Virus record (IMG/VR): IMGVR_UViG_3300006752_000136
Location: 1 to 30,358 of that record
DNA: 30,358 nt
Reading direction: 5' to 3' (one strand)
Source of the DNA: a virus
The notes beneath the pieces are model-generated. The model saw only the letters and a list, made by a program, of their open reading frames with translations, did not search any database and was not told where the DNA came from. The first letter of the stretch is position 1. The number at the start of each line of letters is the position of its first letter. The translations under genes were made by a program, and so were the position numbers. Shown here one piece after another: positions 12,460 to 21,022 of this stretch.

Positions 12460-14580
12460 ATGAGCAACTTAATAGACATAGAGGAGTATGAACACCCAGC
12501 GATTGCCATTTGTCCCAAGGGTACGGAAGGTGAGAATGTCGAGCTTGGTGGGTTGGTCGTTGTTCTTCCCTCTAAGCCTCCCAAGAAGCAGATTTCAGGA
12601 CATAACCTCCCAAAGCGTATGCAAATGTGGGAGAAGAAGCCTATGCCTGCAGAGCTGTCTAGGATTAAGTCTATGGATGAGTGGCTCGAAATGCCGAGGG
12701 AGTTTAGACAGAAGTTTCGTCCGTATATCGAAGAGGAGTTTAGGCGTCGGCGTGAGGGCTTTTGGTTTTATAACAACGGTACACCTACATATATTACGGG
12801 GCGTCACTACATGATGCTTCAGTGGACGAAGTTCGATATAGGAAATCCTTCGTATCTTGCGTTTCAGCGGGACATTTTTTTACACATGGCTGCGTGTGAG
12901 GCTGACGCCCGCTGCATAGGCCAACTTTACACAAAATGCCGTCGTTCAGGATACACCAATATCTGTGCATCAGTATTGGTAGATGAGGCCACACAGGTCA
13001 AAGATAAGCTTTTAGGTATCCAGTCTAAGACGGGTAAAGACGCGCAGGAAAATATATTCATGAAGAAGGTTGTGCAGATGTTTAGGCACTACCCTTTCTT
13101 CTTTAAACCCATTCAAGATGGTACCACAAACCCACGCATGGAGCTGGCTTTTCGCGAGCCGAGTAAGAGAATCACGAAGAACAATAAGACTTCGCAGAAG
13201 GGCGAGGCTCTTAATACGGTAATCAACTGGAAGAACACCACGAACAACGCTTACGATGGTGAAAAACTTCATATATTGTACCTCGATGAGGCTGGAAAAT
13301 GGGAAAAACCTACAGACATAAGAGACGCCTGGAGGATTCAGAGGACCTGTTTGATCGTAGGTCGAAAAATCGTAGGAAAGGCTCTGGTGGGAAGCACCGT
13401 AAACCCCATGGACAAAGGGGGGAAAGAGTACAAGGATTTATGGAGGGACTCGGACCCAAACGAAAGAAACGCAAATGGGAGGACGAGGACTGGACTATAT
13501 AGACTCTTTATCCCAGCCTACGAATCTCTAGAGGGGTTTTTTGATCCATACGGTAACCCTGTAGTCGAAGATCCAGAAAAGCCAATCGATGGCCTTGACG
13601 GAGAGTCTATTCATCAGGGGGCTAAAACTTATCTCAAAAACGAGCGTCAGGCTCTTATTGAGGATGCCTCTGAACTCAATGAGGTGGTTAGGCAGTTCCC
13701 ATTTACAACGGATGAGGCCTTTAGAGACAGTATTGAAAGCACTCTGTTCAACATATCTAAAATATACGAACAGATTCAGTACAATGACGATCTATACCCA
13801 AATCCAGTAGTCGTAGGCAACTTTGTTTGGAAGAACGGGGAAAAGGATACAGAGGTTGTATTCAAACCAGATCCCAACGGAAGGTTTCATGTTGCCTGGA
13901 TGCCACCAGATGAACTGAGAAACAAGAAGAGAGAGGAAAGGGGTAAACGTGTCCCGCCAAATTCCAGTATTGGAGTTGGGGGTGTTGACTCGTATGACTT
14001 GGATGCAACTGTAGATGGTAGGGGATCAAAGGGTGCCCTGCACATGTACAATAGATTCAACATGCAGCACCCGTCTAATATGTTTGTTGTTGAGTATGCC
14101 TCACGTCCTCCTCTGGCAAAGATCTTCTACGAAGACGTTCTTATGTGCGCTTTCTTTTATGGTTATCCAATACTAATTGAGAACAACAAGTACGGAATCG
14201 CAAGGTACTTTGAATCAAGGGGTTATGACGGGTATCTGCTTGACAGACCAAGACATCTTGTTGCTGGTAGTAGCCAGATAAAAACAAAAACAAAAGGTAT
14301 TCCATCTAACTCTCAAGATGTCATTCAGGCTCACGCCCATGCTATTGAAGCATACATTCACGACCATGTTGGTGTAAACTACGAGACAGGTGAGTATGGG
14401 AATATGTATTTGAATAGAACCCTTGAAGATTGGATCGGATTTAAGATTGACAACAGAACAAAGTTTGACCTTACAATTAGTTCTGGTTTGTGTCTTTTGG
14501 CTTCTCAAAAAGAAAAGCCTAAGCCCAAAAGCAACTTCTCTGAGCGCAAATTCTTTAGGCGATATAAAGTAATCGGGTAA
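12460..14580 (+). CDS. terL: Terminase large subunit, 706 aa
   Basis: The ATPase and nuclease that packages DNA into the head. ATPase domain: adenine-binding region near 115-150; Walker A-like TKCRRSGYTN (158-167), a deviant form; Walker B LHILYLDEA (270-278) with D276 and E277; a coupling motif GSTVNP (311-316). Nuclease domain from about 500: GVGGVDSYDLDAT (506-517) with D510, VVEYASRP (543-550), ILIENNKYG (571-579) with E574, and a late QAHAHAIEAY segment. The N-terminal 110 residues are family-specific. Its product would dock on the portal encoded next. Start is the ATG after an A/T-rich leader. Confidence 0.9.
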   Translation: MSNLIDIEEYEHPAIAICPKGTEGENVELGGLVVVLPSKPPKKQISGHNLPKRMQMWEKKPMPAELSRIKSMDEWLEMPREFRQKFRPYIEEEFRRRREGFWFYNNGTPTYITGRHYMMLQWTKFDIGNPSYLAFQRDIFLHMAACEADARCIGQLYTKCRRSGYTNICASVLVDEATQVKDKLLGIQSKTGKDAQENIFMKKVVQMFRHYPFFFKPIQDGTTNPRMELAFREPSKRITKNNKTSQKGEALNTVINWKNTTNNAYDGEKLHILYLDEAGKWEKPTDIRDAWRIQRTCLIVGRKIVGKALVGSTVNPMDKGGKEYKDLWRDSDPNERNANGRTRTGLYRLFIPAYESLEGFFDPYGNPVVEDPEKPIDGLDGESIHQGAKTYLKNERQALIEDASELNEVVRQFPFTTDEAFRDSIESTLFNISKIYEQIQYNDDLYPNPVVVGNFVWKNGEKDTEVVFKPDPNGRFHVAWMPPDELRNKKREERGKRVPPNSSIGVGGVDSYDLDATVDGRGSKGALHMYNRFNMQHPSNMFVVEYASRPPLAKIFYEDVLMCAFFYGYPILIENNKYGIARYFESRGYDGYLLDRPRHLVAGSSQIKTKTKGIPSNSQDVIQAHAHAIEAYIHDHVGVNYETGEYGNMYLNRTLEDWIGFKIDNRTKFDLTISSGLCLLASQKEKPKPKSNFSERKFFRRYKVIG

Positions 14581-14584
14581 TTCC

Positions 14585-14592
14585 TATATTTG
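14585..14592 (+). promoter_or_regulatory. Promoter -7 element (TATATTTG)
   Basis: TATATTTGC lies 4 nt after the terL stop and 22 nt before the ATG of the portal gene, giving a short leader that contains AAAAGGAA-like purines. Confidence 0.75.
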
Positions 14593-14614
14593 CAGATATA
14601 AAAGGAATTCCCAA

Positions 14615-17053
14615 ATGCAAGACAACAAAGGTACCAAGAACGGGTTTCCCGATCCGCTTGCTACCCCCGAAGATAAGTCAAAGAAGGCTTATGGCATTCA
14701 ATATGCCAAAGCTATTGACTCTCAGTGGGGGCGAATGACGGATGTAAGCAGCTTGGTTGGTAAGAGGAACAGGATTTTTGAGAGGAGTAGAGACTATGCC
14801 ACAGGCACACAGGATACAAACATCTACAAGAAACTTCTGAACAGCCTTGATCCGAACAGCGGTGATGGTAGTTTGATGAATCTTGACTTTACTCCCGTCC
14901 CCATTCTACCAAAGTTTGTCAGGATTGTAGTCAACAAAATCCTTTCTCGCAGTCTATATCCAAACCTTGAGGCCGTAGACCCTCTCTCCACTTCTGAAAA
15001 GAACAACGAGAAGAGAATGCTTGAGGTGCAGGTCGAAAACAAAGAGATGGCCATGAAGGTCAAAGAGGAGACTGGGATTGTTTTGGGGGCAGATCCAGAG
15101 ACCCTTCCTGACACAAAGGAGGAGGTTGAGATCTTGTATGGGTTGAATATAAAGACCGCAGGAGAAGTTGCTGCTCAGCTGGCTACAGAGCTCACGCTGA
15201 AGTGGAACAACTTTGAAGACGCCATCTTTAGGCGTTGCGTTAATGATCTTGTGACGCTTGGGATGGCTGTGGTCAAAAGATCAAATGACCCCAATGAGGG
15301 CATTAAGACTAGCTATGTGGACCCAGTCATGTTCATTCATAGCTACACAGAAGACCCAGGCTTTGAAGAGCTTAACTACGCTGGGCATATTAAAAAAGTG
15401 AGCATTGCAGAGCTGCGCCGACTTGCTGGTGACGAGCTATCTGAAGAAGACCTTGATAAGATTGCATCAAAGGTCAAGGGTAAAGATGGTAATGATTCCA
15501 GCAAGTATTCAAAAAAGCGTTTTGACCAAACGCTAAACAAAATGACTTACGGGTATGACGAGTACACCGTAAGCATCCTTGACTTTGAGTTCTTGTCTAT
15601 TGATGAGATGTTCTTTGAGGAGAAGGAGAATCGTCACGGAAACACGAACTTCTTCTATAAGGGTCACAAGTACAAGCCTAAGAATGGTTCTGTTTACGAT
15701 AGAACCCCTCATTCTATGGCCGTCAAAGTAGTCTACGGTGGTAGCTACATTCTTGACTGCGGTACTCTATTCGATTACGGAAAGAAGAAGAATATCCCAA
15801 AGAACGTTCATGACCTTTCTAAGGCCACCCTTTCTTACTCTGTAGTTGCCACAAACCTTAGGGATATGATTCCTAAGTCTATGGTTGACAGCTGCACTGG
15901 TTTTGCGGATATGCTTCAGCTTACCCACCTGAAGATCCAGCAAGCCTTGGCTAAGGCTAAGCCTGATGGCTTGATAATTGACATTGAGGGATTGGAGAAT
16001 GTACAGCTCGGTAAGGGAGGGGAACTTCAGCCTCTTGATCTGCATGATATCTACGAACAGACTGGTGTCTTCTACTACAGAAGTAAAAACCCAGAGGGTG
16101 GATTCCAAAACCCACCAGTTCGAGAGATTGGCAATAGCATCAGAAACATCAACGAGTTGATTGGGTTGTACAATCATTACCTAAGAATGATTCGTGATAC
16201 AACTGGTATTAACGAAGTTGTTGATGCTTCTACTCCTAAGGGTGACGCTCTTGTAGGGGTTAGGGAGCAGGCGATTGCGGCAAGCAACAATGCCACGTAT
16301 GACATCACCAATGCTTCTATGATTTTGTTCAAGAAGACCTGTGATGACATCGTAAAGTGCTTGCAAATTATGCCTGCTGAGAGTGTTATTCATAAGGCTT
16401 ATCAAAATGCCATCGGTAAGGAGAATATGGATGCTCTTAGCGGATTCATTGATCTACCTATGTTCAACTTCGGTGTTCTTGTTCAAAGAGACATGGAGGA
16501 TAAGGATAAGGCATTTTTGGAGCAGAACATCCAGATCGCCCTCCAGCAGAATCAAATCGATCTTGAGGATGCTATGGCGGTTAGAAACTTGAAGGACGTG
16601 AATCAGGCTGAGAGACTCCTTATGGTGAGGAGAAAGAAGAGAATGCAAGCTAACTCTCAATCTGCACAGCAGAACGCTGAGATGCAAAAGCAACAAGCTA
16701 TGCAGGCTGCTCAGATGTCGTCTCAGATGAAACTTCAAGAGAAGCAAGCTGAAGCTCAGCTGGAGATGGAGAAGATGAAGATGAAGGCTGAGATTGATTC
16801 TCAGCTTGAGATGATGCGTCACGAGTTCAAGAAAGAGATTGAGATCATTAAGGCTAAGGCAACCCTTGGATTCAAAGAAGACGATCAGGCCTTTAAGGAA
16901 AAGCTTGAAGTCCTCAAGGAGGATAGAAAGGATGAAAGAATCGGGAAGCAAACTGCCGATCAAAGTAAATTGATCTCTCAGCGCCAGGGAAAGATAGATA
17001 GAGTCCCTGAGCCTAATGATGATCTAATCGAACAAATTCTTAACGAACAATAA
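14615..17053 (+). CDS. Portal protein, 812 aa
   Basis: The dodecameric head vertex through which DNA enters. It follows terL directly and is of portal size. A helical N-terminus (DSQWGRMTDVSSLVGKRN), a KFVRIVVNKI segment near 100-110, a long mixed alpha/beta core, a run of DTTGINEVVDAS and EQAIAASNNATYD near 530-565 typical of portal stem/crown regions, and a 120-residue Gln/Met/Lys-rich coiled coil (about 660-780). The assignment rests on order, size and this layout and is firm; the family is that of Bacteroidota podophages. Its stop overlaps the next start (TAATG). Confidence 0.85.
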   Translation: MQDNKGTKNGFPDPLATPEDKSKKAYGIQYAKAIDSQWGRMTDVSSLVGKRNRIFERSRDYATGTQDTNIYKKLLNSLDPNSGDGSLMNLDFTPVPILPKFVRIVVNKILSRSLYPNLEAVDPLSTSEKNNEKRMLEVQVENKEMAMKVKEETGIVLGADPETLPDTKEEVEILYGLNIKTAGEVAAQLATELTLKWNNFEDAIFRRCVNDLVTLGMAVVKRSNDPNEGIKTSYVDPVMFIHSYTEDPGFEELNYAGHIKKVSIAELRRLAGDELSEEDLDKIASKVKGKDGNDSSKYSKKRFDQTLNKMTYGYDEYTVSILDFEFLSIDEMFFEEKENRHGNTNFFYKGHKYKPKNGSVYDRTPHSMAVKVVYGGSYILDCGTLFDYGKKKNIPKNVHDLSKATLSYSVVATNLRDMIPKSMVDSCTGFADMLQLTHLKIQQALAKAKPDGLIIDIEGLENVQLGKGGELQPLDLHDIYEQTGVFYYRSKNPEGGFQNPPVREIGNSIRNINELIGLYNHYLRMIRDTTGINEVVDASTPKGDALVGVREQAIAASNNATYDITNASMILFKKTCDDIVKCLQIMPAESVIHKAYQNAIGKENMDALSGFIDLPMFNFGVLVQRDMEDKDKAFLEQNIQIALQQNQIDLEDAMAVRNLKDVNQAERLLMVRRKKRMQANSQSAQQNAEMQKQQAMQAAQMSSQMKLQEKQAEAQLEMEKMKMKAEIDSQLEMMRHEFKKEIEIIKAKATLGFKEDDQAFKEKLEVLKEDRKDERIGKQTADQSKLISQRQGKIDRVPEPNDDLIEQILNEQ

Positions 17054-17502
17054 TGGCTTCATCAGTAAACTTTGATACTACCGAGGTCCTGAACATAACA
17101 TGCCGAGAAGGTGATACTTTCTCTATGACTGTTACACTCAAGGACTCAACTGGTACTGGCTTGACTTTCGTGACTGACAATTATGTCTTTTACATGCAGG
17201 TAAAGTCCGTAATTCAGTCTGGCAATATAAGAGCTGCCAGGACTTCTGAGAGAGCCGTATTGCAAACCCCAAGCCTGCCTACCGATGAAAAATCCACTGC
17301 ACTTCTGTTTGAATCTCCAATTATTGACGATAGTGGAAATGTTACAATCGAGGCCTCAGCAGAAACAATGAGCAAGCTCAAGCCAGGGGGTTACATCTAC
17401 GATCTAAAGTATGTAAAACCTAGCTCCACTGGACTTGATACTCACAAGACTGTAATTAGAGGTAATTTTACAGTGAACTCACAGGTAACTGATGTATTCT
17501 AA
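17053..17502 (+). CDS. BppU-like baseplate/tail protein, 149 aa
   Basis: A 149-aa beta-rich protein. The order [26 protein letters not shown], then [24 protein letters not shown] and a [11 protein letters not shown] end matches the N-terminal domain of BppU-type baseplate proteins, an Ig-like fold used to fix fibres. It stands just before the collagen-like fibre, with TAATG overlaps on both sides, so it probably anchors or caps that fibre. The link to BppU is by pattern only. Confidence 0.6.
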   Translation: MASSVNFDTTEVLNITCREGDTFSMTVTLKDSTGTGLTFVTDNYVFYMQVKSVIQSGNIRAARTSERAVLQTPSLPTDEKSTALLFESPIIDDSGNVTIEASAETMSKLKPGGYIYDLKYVKPSSTGLDTHKTVIRGNFTVNSQVTDVF

Positions 17503-19274
17503 TGTCGGTATCTGTAAGCACAACTGCGGGGACTCAGGTAACTGTAACCGTTGACGGAGCTACAAGGCTATCCTTTGCTACAGAGGAATCCTCTATCAGT
17601 GTTTTTGATGGGGGTGTATCTTCTATCTCTGTAACGAATCAAGGTCCTAAGGGTGACACTGGAGCCACTGGTGCTACTGGTCCTGCTGGTGACACTGGAG
17701 CCACTGGTCCTGCTGGTGACACTGGCGCTACTGGTGCTACTGGTGCTACTGGCGCCACAGGCCCTCAGGGACCAGCTGGCGCTGACGGTGCTGACGGCGC
17801 TGACGGCGCTGACGGCGCTGACGGTGCTGACGGTGCTGACGGTGCTGACGGTGCTGACGGTGCTGACGGACAAGGTGTGCCTGCGGGTGGGGATCAGTAT
17901 CAGATACTTAGAAAAGCAAGCGGAACTGACTACGACACAGAGTGGGATTACGCAGATAGAGTTACTCTTGAAGTAAGATTCGACGAGGCAGTTTCAAAGG
18001 GTGATCCCCTCTATGTGACTGGCTACAGCAACGGTCAAAACAGAATAACTGTAGCGAAGGCCGATGCAGCTGACTCATCTAAGATGCCGTCTATCGGATT
18101 GGCTTTCTCTGATTACTCTCAGAACGACAATGGTCAAGTGACTACTATTGGTAGTATAGAAGACATAGATACTCAGGTCACTAATGACTTCCAAGAAGGC
18201 GACGTTGTTTATGTAGCCTCTGGGGGAGGACTGACTAATGTCAAGCCTACTGGAACAAACCTCATTCAGAATGTAGGCAAGGTAGGTAGACGTCAGCAGA
18301 ATAACGGAGAGATTGTTGTTATGGCTATCGGTCGATCTAACGACGTCCCTAACATCCCTAATGGTCAAGCTTGGATTGGTAACGCTTCTGGCGTAGCCAC
18401 ACCTACGACATTAGCTACTGTGGCTACTAGCGGCAGTTATAACGATCTTTTAGATCAACCAACTATTCCTACAGACACTAACCTTGGAAATACAGACCAA
18501 ACCCTGTCTGCGGAGAGAGCAGTAGAGATGGGAGGTAATAACCTCATCTTTGAAAACTCGTCAGCTGAGGTGGCTAAGATCTTCCCTCAAGGATACGTAC
18601 AGGCAACGGGAAGGACCATAGTCAATGGTAACGGTTCGATTGGTGGTCTTATCAACCTCAAGGACGCAGACAGTTCTAATGGGGTTACACTTCGGTGTCC
18701 TACAACTGTAAGCTCAGATTTAACTCTTATACTACCAGATTCTGACGGAAGTTCAGGTCAGGTTCTAAAGACTGACGGTAGCGGAAATCTTTCGTTCGGT
18801 AACGCTGTATCTAGAGGCGGTACATACTCATGGTCTGGGTATGCCACAGATGTAGCTAAAACATCTACGTTCTATTATCAGTTCCCATCAGCGACAGCTA
18901 CATCTTCATCAACAGACATGATTAGCGGATTTGTTGGTCAAGGTATTTCCAACGGTACTTATGGGTCCAATGGAGCACTTACACTTGATGGTTTGTCCTC
19001 CACTGACTCCGCTACGTATTCTATGACAATAAAGGTCACCACAAACGCCACCATTGCAATTCAGACGGTCTCGCCAGCGGCAGGCCAGTTTGTTCCTGCA
19101 ACTCAATTTGCCTTTAGCAATCCAAGTGAGCAGACGTTTACCTTAACTCAAACGTCACCAACAGCATGCTTGAGCTCAGCTGGAAAGCAGTGGATACTTG
19201 GGGTGTATGTTACATTCTTTGCTGCTGGCAGTATTGATTTTAGAGTTGAAGACTTAAGCATTACAGTTTCATGA
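17502..19274 (+). CDS. Collagen-like tail fibre protein, 590 aa
   Basis: A trimeric fibre, probably for host attachment. A beta-rich N-terminal domain (1-47) is followed by 26 uninterrupted Gly-X-Y triplets (48-125), of which ten are ADG. Residues about 150-280 form a domain often seen in phage fibres ([12 protein letters not shown]..., [29 protein letters not shown]), then a [18 protein letters not shown] linker, a beta-helix-like part and a C-terminal jelly-roll-like part (about 430-590). Repeat number may vary between strains. Start overlaps the previous stop (TAATG), and the next gene is coupled by ATGA. Confidence 0.8.
   Translation: MSVSVSTTAGTQVTVTVDGATRLSFATEESSISVFDGGVSSISVTNQGPKGDTGATGATGPAGDTGATGPAGDTGATGATGATGATGPQGPAGADGADGADGADGADGADGADGADGADGADGQGVPAGGDQYQILRKASGTDYDTEWDYADRVTLEVRFDEAVSKGDPLYVTGYSNGQNRITVAKADAADSSKMPSIGLAFSDYSQNDNGQVTTIGSIEDIDTQVTNDFQEGDVVYVASGGGLTNVKPTGTNLIQNVGKVGRRQQNNGEIVVMAIGRSNDVPNIPNGQAWIGNASGVATPTTLATVATSGSYNDLLDQPTIPTDTNLGNTDQTLSAERAVEMGGNNLIFENSSAEVAKIFPQGYVQATGRTIVNGNGSIGGLINLKDADSSNGVTLRCPTTVSSDLTLILPDSDGSSGQVLKTDGSGNLSFGNAVSRGGTYSWSGYATDVAKTSTFYYQFPSATATSSSTDMISGFVGQGISNGTYGSNGALTLDGLSSTDSATYSMTIKVTTNATIAIQTVSPAAGQFVPATQFAFSNPSEQTFTLTQTSPTACLSSAGKQWILGVYVTFFAAGSIDFRVEDLSITVS
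17781..17870 (+). repeat. Ten 9-bp tandem repeats coding ADG
   Basis: Ten copies of GCTGACGG followed by T, C or A, coding Ala-Asp-Gly in the fibre. The third base of the Gly codon changes in blocks (T, C, C, C, then T five times, then A), which suggests recent unit duplication by slippage. Confidence 0.9.
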
Positions 19275-19582
19275 TTCAGTCAAATCGAATAACTCTATAC
19301 TTGGACGATGTAGCTACCCCTATGCACGAACCAGCGTTTGGGATTGGGCATACTGGAAATCCTGGCGATTCTTTCGAAGATGTTCTCAGTGCTGGGCAGC
19401 TATCCACAATCACCGTCACTGCTGTAGACTCTGGTTCCACAAGAGCGAACATAGATTCTGCATCTAAAGTGAAGTTTGTTGTAAACACCTCTTCTGGTGA
19501 TGTCAATATCAATGGAACTGTGCAAGAGATAAGTGATGCTTTTGGTGGGAGTCACTATTCTGTAGTGTTCTTGGTGTCTTGA
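19271..19582 (+). CDS. Small virion-associated protein after fibre, 103 aa
   Basis: A 103-aa beta-like protein ([20 protein letters not shown]...) with many Ser, Thr and Val residues and a [17 protein letters not shown] segment. It overlaps the fibre stop as ATGA and so is made with it; an assembly helper, tip or accessory part of the fibre is possible. No known family. A promoter for the next gene begins 1 nt after its stop. Confidence 0.6.
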   Translation: MIQSNRITLYLDDVATPMHEPAFGIGHTGNPGDSFEDVLSAGQLSTITVTAVDSGSTRANIDSASKVKFVVNTSSGDVNINGTVQEISDAFGGSHYSVVFLVS

Positions 19583-19583
19583 T

Positions 19584-19591
19584 TATATTTG
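19584..19591 (+). promoter_or_regulatory. Promoter -7 element (TATATTTG)
   Basis: TATATTTGC lies 1 nt after the TGA at 19582 and 4 nt before the ATG at 19596. The mRNA of the basic gene cluster should begin at its start codon. Confidence 0.75.
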
Positions 19592-19595
19592 CATT

Positions 19596-19892
19596 ATGGC
19601 CAGGGTAAAGAAGAGAAAAGGTAAAATGCCTAAGATGAAGATGGGGGTTCACAAGAGCAGATCTGGTGGACTCACAGCTAAGGGCGTTGCCGCATACAGA
19701 AAGGCCAACCCTGGTAGTAAGTTGAAGATGGCTGTAACTGAGTCTAAGCCCACGGGCAAAAGAGCTGCAAGAAGAAAGTCATTTTGCGCTCGTATGTGCG
19801 GGATGAAGAAGAGATTAACCAGTGCAAAAACTAAAAACGATCCTAATTCACGTATCAACAAAGCGTTGAGAAAGTGGAAATGCCGTTGCTAA
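19596..19892 (+). CDS. Small basic phage protein, SGGLTAKGVAAY type, 98 aa
   Basis: A 98-aa Lys/Arg-rich protein. It contains KSRSGGLTAKGVAAYRKANPG (about 25-45), RAARRKSFCARMCG (about 57-70) and an INKALRKWKC end. I recognise this order from a small protein common in marine phages (I recall a DUF6321-type name, not checked), with no known function. The four cysteines late in the sequence (C65, C69, C96, C98) could bind a metal. It shares its first six residues with 11344 and is the first gene of a cluster of five small basic genes. Confidence 0.7.
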   Translation: MARVKKRKGKMPKMKMGVHKSRSGGLTAKGVAAYRKANPGSKLKMAVTESKPTGKRAARRKSFCARMCGMKKRLTSAKTKNDPNSRINKALRKWKCRC

Positions 19893-20161
19893 AAAAACAA
19901 ACAATGCCACAAGGGAAAGGTACATACGGAAATCAAGTAGGAAGGCCCCCAAAAGCCCAAGAGGGCATGAAGGTTCTTAAGAAAGGATCAAAAGCTTCAA
20001 AGCTTGACATTTTGAACAAATCAATTATGGTGGACCCCCCCAAGGGATTTCACTGGATGGAAGAGCAGGGTAGATACTATCTTATGAAAGGTGATTACAA
20101 GCCACATCCAGGTGCCGTTAAACAGGCTAAGTTTAAGCAGGCTAACCATCCTAAGTCGTAA
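19880..20161 (+). CDS. Small basic phage protein, GKGTYGxxVGRPPK type, 93 aa
   Basis: A 93-aa protein with the conserved-looking MPQGKGTYGNQVGRPPK (from residue 9) and a C-terminal GFHWMEEQGRYYLMKGDYKPH. I chose the ATG at 19880, 13 nt inside the preceding gene; an ATG at 19904 would start the protein exactly at MPQGKGTYG and is nearly as good, and a GTG at 19874 is possible. Similar N-termini occur in unknown small phage proteins. The VGRPPK end is AT-hook-like. Confidence 0.6.
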   Translation: MPLLKKQTMPQGKGTYGNQVGRPPKAQEGMKVLKKGSKASKLDILNKSIMVDPPKGFHWMEEQGRYYLMKGDYKPHPGAVKQAKFKQANHPKS

Positions 20162-20183
20162 ATAACAACTAAAACAATAGATT

Positions 20184-20582
20184 ATGCCCAACACACCACC
20201 TAGTCGAAGGACAGAAAGAAAAGAAAGAAGAGCGCTTAGAAAGCTTGCCAGGAATAAAAGCGCTGATAAATTTTTGGAAGAACTTTCCGAGAAAAAATTT
20301 CAGCCAGGAAAGAACCTCGTCTCAAACAGGACCCCTCAGACTGATGTAATTGGGCGTCCAATTCCGAAAGCAAAGTCTGGAGAGCCTCAGATGCGTGATT
20401 CTGAAGGTAATCTTATGACTCCTGGAGAGCAAAGAAGAGCTATTAGGAGAGTTCGAAGGGCTGAAACAAAGGCAGAGAAAGCCAAAGAAAAGGCTAAAAA
20501 GAAAGCAGAAAAAGAAAAGAGGAAGGCCTCTAAGCCAAACAGGACTCCTCAGACTGATGTAATTGGGCGTCGGATAGGATAA
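20184..20582 (+). CDS. Lys/Arg-rich protein with internal repeat, 132 aa
   Basis: A 132-aa protein, mostly Lys, Arg, Glu and Ala. It has an Arg-rich start (RRTERKERRALRK), a long charged helix at about 83-117 (AETKAEKAKEKAKKKAEK) and the motif NRTPQTDVIGR at 48-58 and again at 119-129. The leader AACTAAAACAATAGATT is A-rich. A histone- or scaffold-like nucleic-acid role is plausible from composition only. Stop (TAATG) overlaps the next start. Confidence 0.6.
   Translation: MPNTPPSRRTERKERRALRKLARNKSADKFLEELSEKKFQPGKNLVSNRTPQTDVIGRPIPKAKSGEPQMRDSEGNLMTPGEQRRAIRRVRRAETKAEKAKEKAKKKAEKEKRKASKPNRTPQTDVIGRRIG
20325..20357 (+). repeat. 33-bp direct repeat, copy 1
   Basis: Codes NRTPQTDVIGR. It is identical to 20538-20570 except at one third-codon position (ACC against ACT), so the two were duplicated recently or are homogenised. 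Confidence 0.85.
20538..20570 (+). repeat. 33-bp direct repeat, copy 2
   Basis: Second copy of the repeat at 20325-20357, near the end of the same gene. The copies flank 180 nt of the coding sequence. Confidence 0.85.
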
Positions 20583-20734
20583 TGAGTAAGAGCAAGGTAA
20601 AAGTCAAAAAAGACGCTTGCTATCACAAGGTGAAGGCGAGGTACAAGGTGTGGCCATCAGCCTACGCCTCTGGTGCTCTCGTGCGCTGCAGAAAAGTAGG
20701 GGCTAAGAACTGGGGTAACAAGTCTGAGAAATGA
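20582..20734 (+). CDS. Small phage protein, VWPSAYASGALVxCRKVG type, 50 aa
   Basis: A 50-aa basic protein. KVWPSAYASGALVRCRKVGA, with DACYHKVKARY before it and NWGNKSE after it, is a strikingly conserved pattern among small proteins of very diverse marine phages (DUF5872-like as I recall, not checked). No function is known. C13 and C37 could pair. It overlaps the preceding stop and is coupled by ATGA to the following gene, which has a related cysteine-basic layout. Confidence 0.75.
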   Translation: MSKSKVKVKKDACYHKVKARYKVWPSAYASGALVRCRKVGAKNWGNKSEK

Positions 20735-20988
20735 AGGACGAAGGCCTGCGTAAATGGTTTGGTAGAAACCAGGGCCGAGGATGGGTCGACTGCAAGGCTT
20801 CAAAGCGAGCTGGCAAGTTCGTCCCATGCGGTAGGAAGAAGGCTGGGGAGAAGCGTGGTACAGGTTACCCTGCATGCCGCCCCACACTTGCTCAGTGCAA
20901 CCAAACTGGCATGAAAAAGAAGAAAAGTTCCAAGAGAGTTTCTTGGGAAAAGGCCGAGAATGGCATGCGAGTAGTGAAAAGTTGTTAA
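20731..20988 (+). CDS. Small basic phage protein, WVDCKxSKRxGKFxPCGR type, 85 aa
   Basis: An 85-aa basic protein with LRKWFGRNQGRGWVDCKAS, GKFVPCGRKKAGEKRGTGYPACRPT and a KKKKSSKRVSW segment. Similar small proteins are widespread in marine phages and usually sit beside the VWPSAYASGAL protein, as here. The cysteines (positions near 21, 33, 49, 56 and 85) may form a zinc or disulphide core. No function known. A promoter for the next module starts 4 nt after its stop. Confidence 0.7.
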   Translation: MKDEGLRKWFGRNQGRGWVDCKASKRAGKFVPCGRKKAGEKRGTGYPACRPTLAQCNQTGMKKKKSSKRVSWEKAENGMRVVKSC

Positions 20989-20992
20989 TCAC

Positions 20993-21000
20993 TATATTTG
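20993..21000 (+). promoter_or_regulatory. Promoter -7 element (TATATTTG)
   Basis: TATATTTGC lies 4 nt after the previous stop and 22 nt before the ATG at 21023, with an A-rich leader (CTAAAAACAAAAATG). Confidence 0.75.
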
Positions 21001-21022
21001 CACTAAATAACTAAAAACAAAA

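Noticed and set aside
17781-17870. CRISPR or other spacer-repeat array
   Set aside because: The tandem units are 9 bp, contiguous, without spacers and in frame with a collagen-like protein. No CRISPR-like array was found in the window.
17568-17976. Antisense and shifted frames through the collagen repeat (Ser/Val-rich and Leu/Thr-rich)
   Set aside because: They arise from the 9-bp repeat being open in all frames; only the Gly-X-Y frame continues into sensible domains on both sides.
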